From: Elmis aenea
Taxonomy: Eukaryota; Arthropoda; Insecta; Coleoptera; Elmidae
Direction: 5' to 3'
Assembly: GCA_947652605.1 (NCBI GenBank)
Contig: OX393577.1
Span: forward strand, 36,707,466 to 36,771,465
DNA: 64,000 nucleotides
Shown: piece by piece, positions 59,615 through 64,000 of the stretch
Layout: every line of letters begins with the position of its first letter
Position numbering within the stretch: the stretch's first letter is position 1
Position numbers and translations under genes: made by a program
Notes under the pieces: model-generated
Database searches by the model: none
The model's input: the letters and a program-made list of their open reading frames with translations, nothing else
Told to the model about the DNA's origin: nothing

Positions 59615-61159
59615 TAAAAAAATGTCACTATGCGGTACATACAGGTATAAACAATTTATTTGAATATGTAAGCAGATCGACGGCTAAGGTGAACGAACAA
59701 GAGGTACCAACAAAAATCCTACCATACAAGAGAACAAAAAAGAAAACATAATAAGCACATTTTATTTATTGACCTTGCCTAAAAACTTGCGCTCATACGA
59801 ACGTGCGGCATGGCAAAGCCTGTAAGTCAACTTTTCTCGCAACCAACATAAAAAACAAAGTCGGTAACCGAGTACACGAACTGCGCTAACATAAACTATA
59901 AAACAATATGAGCAAAATGATTTGCTCACGAAACTGGCTAATTCAAATAACGTTCTCTTACTTTTAAGTAAAGAGTTAAGCTTCAATATACACAGGCTTG
60001 GAAGGGCCACTTAAAATAATTTTAAAAAGGTGAAATTTCATCTTTTTCTTGAAATTTCACCTTTTTTTTAAATGTCACCTTTTTCTTGACTTAGCTTAGA
60101 GCATACTTAGATTTGAAATAGGTACATACAAATGGTTATTTATAAATTAACCAAATTGAGTTCAATTCATTTTATGGCAAATGATTTGCATTAAATATAA
60201 ACCGATCTGTTTCAAATAACGCAAACATTATTTATATGCAGAACCGCATTAAGACCAAAGAAATAAGGACACGTCTAGATTGCGGCTTATTTAGTTCTTA
60301 TAGCTACGAATGCTTAAAACATTTAGAACAATTGTTTGTCATATTGGACTCCTACAAACTAATAGGAGTATATAATTCAAATAGTTAATTGACCAAAAAA
60401 TTCAGTACTTAACAATTTAACATGACATTACATTCGTTGTTGGAAAACCATACTAGGTAAAATGGCAAGAACTGAATCTGATTACGTGGCATTAAAATAT
60501 TACTCCTATAAATGTGCTATTAAAAATCTAGCTAGCGTAGACGCCCAAACTTTCACCACAGAGGTCTGCCCCGGCCCGATCTACGGCTATCTAAAATTTT
60601 GTTAAAGATTTAAATTTATCATAAATTACGCTACTTTGTCTAAATGTAACGGACTCATTTTAAGGTAAGCGAGAGTTTCTTTTGTAGCCCCGACTTTATT
60701 AAGACACCCTGTATTCCTGCTAAGACCTCCTTTGGCGCTTATATCTGATTGCGCCTAAGTTCTAAACAATGGTGATCAAAAAATTTAAAAATGTATTTTG
60801 CATCATTAAATCCTGTCAAAACTGCTACATGAAAACAAAAACTTTTTATTACCAGAAGCTTCACCGTTTTATATGTAGTTGCTTTATACATACATGAAAA
60901 TAACAAATAAGTCCATAACAAATTTTCTCAATTGCCAATGTTTATCCTTGTAAGCTATAAACAATGGTCGTTCATGACTGACGTTACACAGCTGCGTACA
61001 TTGTGCATAAACGTACAGTACTATGACATGTACAATGACGAATATAGTGAAATATGAATAAAACATGTTCTAAACTAAGCTTTTGTTTTTAATGCAATAG
61101 AAAACCTTACAGCTGAAATATAATTACGTTATTTTTCAAAGTCTACTTAACGTTCTGGC
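59615..61159. other. AT-rich stretch; lone MITE end and small palindrome
   Basis: A small inverted repeat (AAAAAGGTGAAATTTCA near 60024) and a lone right end AGACACCCTG before TA (60712-60713) are seen. The 82-codon minus-strand frame at 60010-59762 is unrecognised. Confidence 0.45.
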
Positions 61160-61556
61160 AGGCAAACAAAGCGGTCGACGAATCAGCGGCGATAAGAAAA
61201 CTCGAAACTCGGGCCTTATCACGCAAAAAGTCGGTCTAGGTGTATGTAAACAGCCAGTTTTCTAAACAAATCAATATTGATAGTGAGTGATAAATAAAAC
61301 TGAACTTACGAATTTGGTGCATAAAAGTGAGGGAAAGGGCGGCCCTAGAGAAGGGACCGAAAGTGAGGAGAAGGAACAGGAGGAAAACGGGTGAGTTCGT
61401 TCCAAATTATTAAGAAATAGACTAAGGTGCAAGTGAAAGACAAGGATATCGAACTATAATAGTGATAAAAATAGAAAAATAAGCAATAGCTAGAGAACTA
61501 AGAAAAAATTGGAAAATAAACTTCGAGCCAATACTAAATATACAGTGTGAAACAAA

Positions 61557-62366
61557 ATGAGCAGTGACGAGTACACATCAGAAGATGCAAAAAGAAAAAG
61601 AGGAGCGGAGAAGCTAGAAGAAGTACTTAAAAGAAGTAAAAAGACAAACAGAACACCTCAAAAGGAGTCACAAGAAGATAAGATTGACGTGTTAACAGGA
61701 ATGATGAAAGAGCTGATGAAAGACACAAAAGCAATAAAAGAAGATCAGAAAACGTTCCAACAGGAACAGGAAAGTATGGAGGGTACACTGAAAAGTCTAG
61801 AAAAGGAAGTAAAGCAACTAAGGGGGGAGTTAGGTAAAATAAAGGAGGAATGGAAAAAAGAAAAGAAGGAAATGAACGAACGACTGGAAGAAGCCGAAAA
61901 GAAAATAGAAAGACTGGAAAAAGACAAAATCAGAAACAATGTGATAATAACAGGAGTGAAACTGGACACGGGAAGCAAGGAAACAACTAAGGAAATTATA
62001 GAAAATATAATAAAACGAGACCTAAAGATCAAAGTACAGATAAGGAAAACAAGTAGAATAAACCAAAACAAATGCATAGTTGAGCTAGCGGACTGGGAAG
62101 ACAAAATGGAGGTGCTGAAAAATAAAAACAAGCTGCAAGGAACGGAGATATATATTGATGCGGAGATGACAATAAAGGAAAGAAAAATACAGAAGGCTAT
62201 AAGAGACTATGCTAAAGTTGAGAAAAGTAAGGGTGCCAGGGTAAAAGTTGGATTCCAAAAATTGCAAATAAATAATAAAACCCTGAAATGGTGTCACAAG
62301 GAACAAAAATTGCTAAATAACACGGAGGAGGCACCAGATGGAATAAAAGGAGGTCCAAAAAACTAA
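61557..62366 (+). CDS. LINE ORF1 protein (coiled coil, L1-ORF1p-like)
   Basis: A complete 269-codon frame. Residues 1-35 are basic and polar (DAKRKRGAEKLEEVLKRSKK), fitting RNA binding and nuclear entry. Residues about 40-125 are a long charged coiled coil (LKSLEKEVKQLRGELGKI; ERLEEAEKKIERLEKDK) expected to multimerise. Residues about 127-235 have the RRM/C-terminal layout of L1-type ORF1p: RNNVIITGVKL, then an amphipathic helix with TTKEIIENIIKRDLKI, and ARVKVGFQKLQIN. Such proteins coat LINE RNA in cytoplasmic RNPs and act as nucleic-acid chaperones. ORF2 starts 23 bases after the stop. The start chosen is the first ATG, after a leader without in-frame ATG. The minus-strand frames here (Ser/Phe/Ile/Leu-rich) are shadows. 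Confidence 0.9.
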   Translation: MSSDEYTSEDAKRKRGAEKLEEVLKRSKKTNRTPQKESQEDKIDVLTGMMKELMKDTKAIKEDQKTFQQEQESMEGTLKSLEKEVKQLRGELGKIKEEWKKEKKEMNERLEEAEKKIERLEKDKIRNNVIITGVKLDTGSKETTKEIIENIIKRDLKIKVQIRKTSRINQNKCIVELADWEDKMEVLKNKNKLQGTEIYIDAEMTIKERKIQKAIRDYAKVEKSKGARVKVGFQKLQINNKTLKWCHKEQKLLNNTEEAPDGIKGGPKN

Positions 62367-62389
62367 AAAACAAATGGGAAAAAAGTGGG

Positions 62390-64000
62390 ATGACGAAATT
62401 GGCAAAGGAAAAGGCTAAGAATAAGGAAAACGGAATTGAAATAAAGGAAAACAACGGGAATATAAAACTTGGAACTTGGAATGTAAGGGGAACATTTGAG
62501 GAGGGAAAATTAAAGCATATAATAAATGAAATTAGAAAATTCGAATTTAATATAGTAGCACTACAAGAGACAAAGCAAATGGGACAAAGTACAATTGAAA
62601 TAGAAGGATATGTATTTATTAACAGTGGAGGAAATAACAGAATGCTGGGTACGGGCTTTATAATCAACAAAAAGTTAAAGGCAGGTATAATAAATGTCAA
62701 AACAGTATCAGAAAGAATATGCTTGCTGAGGCTAAGAGGAAAATATCAAAACATTACACTGCTAAACTTTCACGCACCTACAGAAGAAAAAGACGTCGAA
62801 GTCAAGGAAGAATTCTATAATGAACTAGATAAAATATACGAAGAAATTCCTAGGTACGATATGAAAATAATGATTGGCGATGCAAATGCAAAAATAGGAA
62901 GAGAGAATATATATAGCCCAACAATAGGGCAGTACAGCAAACATGAAACGACAAATGAAAATGGGATATTTCTAATAGATTTCGCAAAGGAAAAGAATTT
63001 GGTCATAGTAAGTACGTACTTCCAAAGAAAAGACATATATAAGGGTACGTGGCGGTCACCAGATGGAAAAACTATAAATCAGATCGATCATATCTTAATC
63101 GAAAAACCAGAGATAAAAGCAATCAGCAATGTAAGAACGTATAGGGGCCCGGACGCGGATACTGACCACTTTATAGTGGGAGCCAGAGTGACGCAAATAT
63201 TGCCTGTAGTGAGAAATCAAACGAGGACAGGAGGAAGAGAGAGAGAAGTAATCAGACTAAGGAGTAAAGACGATCAATTAAAATACGAGAAAAGCATTAA
63301 AAAAGAATTGGAGAAAATGGCGGATAAGGAGGAAATTGAGGAACAATGGAATGAACTGAAAACGAGGATTAATCGGGCTGCCAAAAATTGTAATAGTAAA
63401 GCGAAACAGGAAAGAAAAAATTGGTTTGATGAGGACTGTAAGAAAGAACTAGAGGAAAGGAAAAAACTGAGATTAAAAATGTTAACGGGAAAAACGGAAG
63501 AGGAGAAAAATAAATATGAGGAGCAAAGGAGGAAAACGAAAACACTGCTAAGAGATAAAAAAAGGAAATATAATGAAAAAGTGATACAAGAAATAGAAAC
63601 CAATTTCAGGAATAACCAGGTTAGAAATTTGTACCAAGGAATTAAAAAAGAAAGGAGAGGATTCCAAACAAAAACGGTATTCCTTAAGGACGAAAACGGA
63701 GATATTATTGCAGGAGAGGAAGAAATACTAAAAAAATGGAAGGAACATTTTGACCAACTACTAAATGATAACAGCAGGAAGGCGAGGGAAAATGAGCAGA
63801 TTAATAGAAATATGAATGAGAGTCCTAGAGAAGTGCCAGCCCCAACTAAAAAACAAATCGAAGAAATAGTGGAACGGATAAAAAATAATAAGAGCCCAGG
63901 AACAGATAGAATAACTGTAGAATTGTTTAAGTATGGTAGCAAGGACTTGATCGAACAATTACAAAAACTGATGGAGGAAATCTGGAGGAAAGAAGAAATG
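62390..64000 (+). CDS. LINE ORF2: APE endonuclease plus start of reverse transcriptase (partial)
   Basis: An open frame of 537 codons without a stop to the window edge. Residues 25-260 are an apurinic-type endonuclease that nicks target DNA to prime reverse transcription: GTWNVRG (about 27-33), ALQETK with the catalytic Glu (about 60), GDANAKIG with Asp and Asn (about 163), QIDHILI (about 231) and DTDHFIVGARV with the catalytic Asp-His (about 258). A charged linker with basic repeats (KKRKYNEKVIQEIE) follows. The reverse transcriptase begins at about residue 480 with APTKKQIEEIVERIKNNKSP and GTDRITVELFK. The polymerase YxDD and the C-terminal domain lie beyond the window. The start is the first ATG in frame after ORF1; reinitiation or leaky scanning would be needed. 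The coding strand is very A/G rich. Probably a young copy. Confidence 0.93.
   Translation, partial: MTKLAKEKAKNKENGIEIKENNGNIKLGTWNVRGTFEEGKLKHIINEIRKFEFNIVALQETKQMGQSTIEIEGYVFINSGGNNRMLGTGFIINKKLKAGIINVKTVSERICLLRLRGKYQNITLLNFHAPTEEKDVEVKEEFYNELDKIYEEIPRYDMKIMIGDANAKIGRENIYSPTIGQYSKHETTNENGIFLIDFAKEKNLVIVSTYFQRKDIYKGTWRSPDGKTINQIDHILIEKPEIKAISNVRTYRGPDADTDHFIVGARVTQILPVVRNQTRTGGREREVIRLRSKDDQLKYEKSIKKELEKMADKEEIEEQWNELKTRINRAAKNCNSKAKQERKNWFDEDCKKELEERKKLRLKMLTGKTEEEKNKYEEQRRKTKTLLRDKKRKYNEKVIQEIETNFRNNQVRNLYQGIKKERRGFQTKTVFLKDENGDIIAGEEEILKKWKEHFDQLLNDNSRKARENEQINRNMNESPREVPAPTKKQIEEIVERIKNNKSPGTDRITVELFKYGSKDLIEQLQKLMEEIWRKEEM

Larger units (their letters stand above)
61160..64000 (+). mobile_element. 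APE-type LINE with intact ORFs, runs off the right edge
   Basis: Composition changes near 61160 to a GC-richer, then purine-rich leader, followed by ORF1 (61557-62366) and ORF2 (62390 onward). The exact 5' end is uncertain. Neither ORF carries a stop or shift within the window, unlike every other transposon gene here. The endonuclease type and C-rich protein order fit RTE-like or related LINEs. The RT catalytic core and 3' end are outside the window. Confidence 0.92.

Noticed and set aside
60561..60590. CAGAGGTCTGCCCCGGCCCGA as a hAT end
   Set aside because: Single GC-rich patch without partner end or duplication.
61745..63958. Long minus-strand open frames rich in Ser, Phe, Ile and Leu
   Set aside because: They are antisense shadows of the purine-rich LINE ORF1 and ORF2 and resemble no protein.
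1..64000. CRISPR arrays, operons, tRNA or rRNA genes
   Set aside because: The direct repeats seen are transposon arrays or minisatellites; no cloverleaf or rRNA sequence was recognised, and the introns and TE types show a eukaryote.

Overview
This 64-kb window looks like AT-rich (roughly 70% A+T by eye) non-coding DNA from an insect nuclear genome, probably intronic or intergenic. The evidence is its repeat content: Tc1/mariner elements with TA target duplications, hAT elements with exact 8-bp duplications, a PIF/Harbinger relic with a Myb/SANT head, APE-type LINEs, and many foldback MITEs ending in CAGGGTG. Promoter motifs of insect type near 29.3 kb fit this. I cannot fix the order; a beetle or another TE-rich insect is plausible. 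There is no prokaryotic signal, no CRISPR array, and I recognised no tRNA, rRNA or endogenous virus.

Only one piece of likely host gene is visible: a short first coding exon on the minus strand (29223 down to 29133, 30 codons plus one base) ending in a good splice donor. Just upstream is a GC-richer, TATA-less promoter-like segment with a cluster of CAGGTG/CAGGTAG motifs. If this is right, the gene runs leftwards and much of 1-29 kb would be its first intron. No further exon could be identified.

Region by region. 1-910: truncated foldback element. 2.4-3.6 kb: ZBED5/SCAND3-like hAT relic. 5.6-6.5 kb: hAT derivative with an exact duplication. 6.6-8.1 kb: G-rich hAT-type MITE inserted next to a LINE reverse-transcriptase tail. 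9.9-10.7 kb: foldback element. 11.3-12.5 kb: PIF/Harbinger relic. 13-15.7 kb: MITEs, one nested in a hAT-type MITE, then a 1.2-kb foldback. 17.1-18 kb and 20.5-22.9 kb: more hAT and TA-type MITEs. 23-28.9 kb: mostly unique AT-rich DNA. 29 kb: the host exon. 30-31.1 kb: hairpin MITE, Helitron-like element with a minisatellite, transposase fragment. 32-33.6 kb: nested palindromes. 35.3-38.5 kb: a three-level nest (repeat, MITE, ZMYM1-like hAT). 40-43.7 kb: three MITEs and a tandem duplication. 44.4-52 kb: arms and transposase of a degraded DD41D mariner plus a LINE tail. 53.1-54.7 kb: a palindrome carrying two TA insertions. 57.7-59.6 kb: an end-to-end DD41D mariner pseudogene with an intron. 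61.2-64 kb: a LINE with intact ORF1 and ORF2 running off the window edge.

The elements do not form a pathway. The main story is transposon ecology: autonomous-type DD41D mariner relics lie among many non-autonomous elements with the same CAGGGTG-type ends and TA target sites, and nested insertions give a readable relative chronology. The only coding sequence that looks undamaged and possibly active is the LINE at the right edge.
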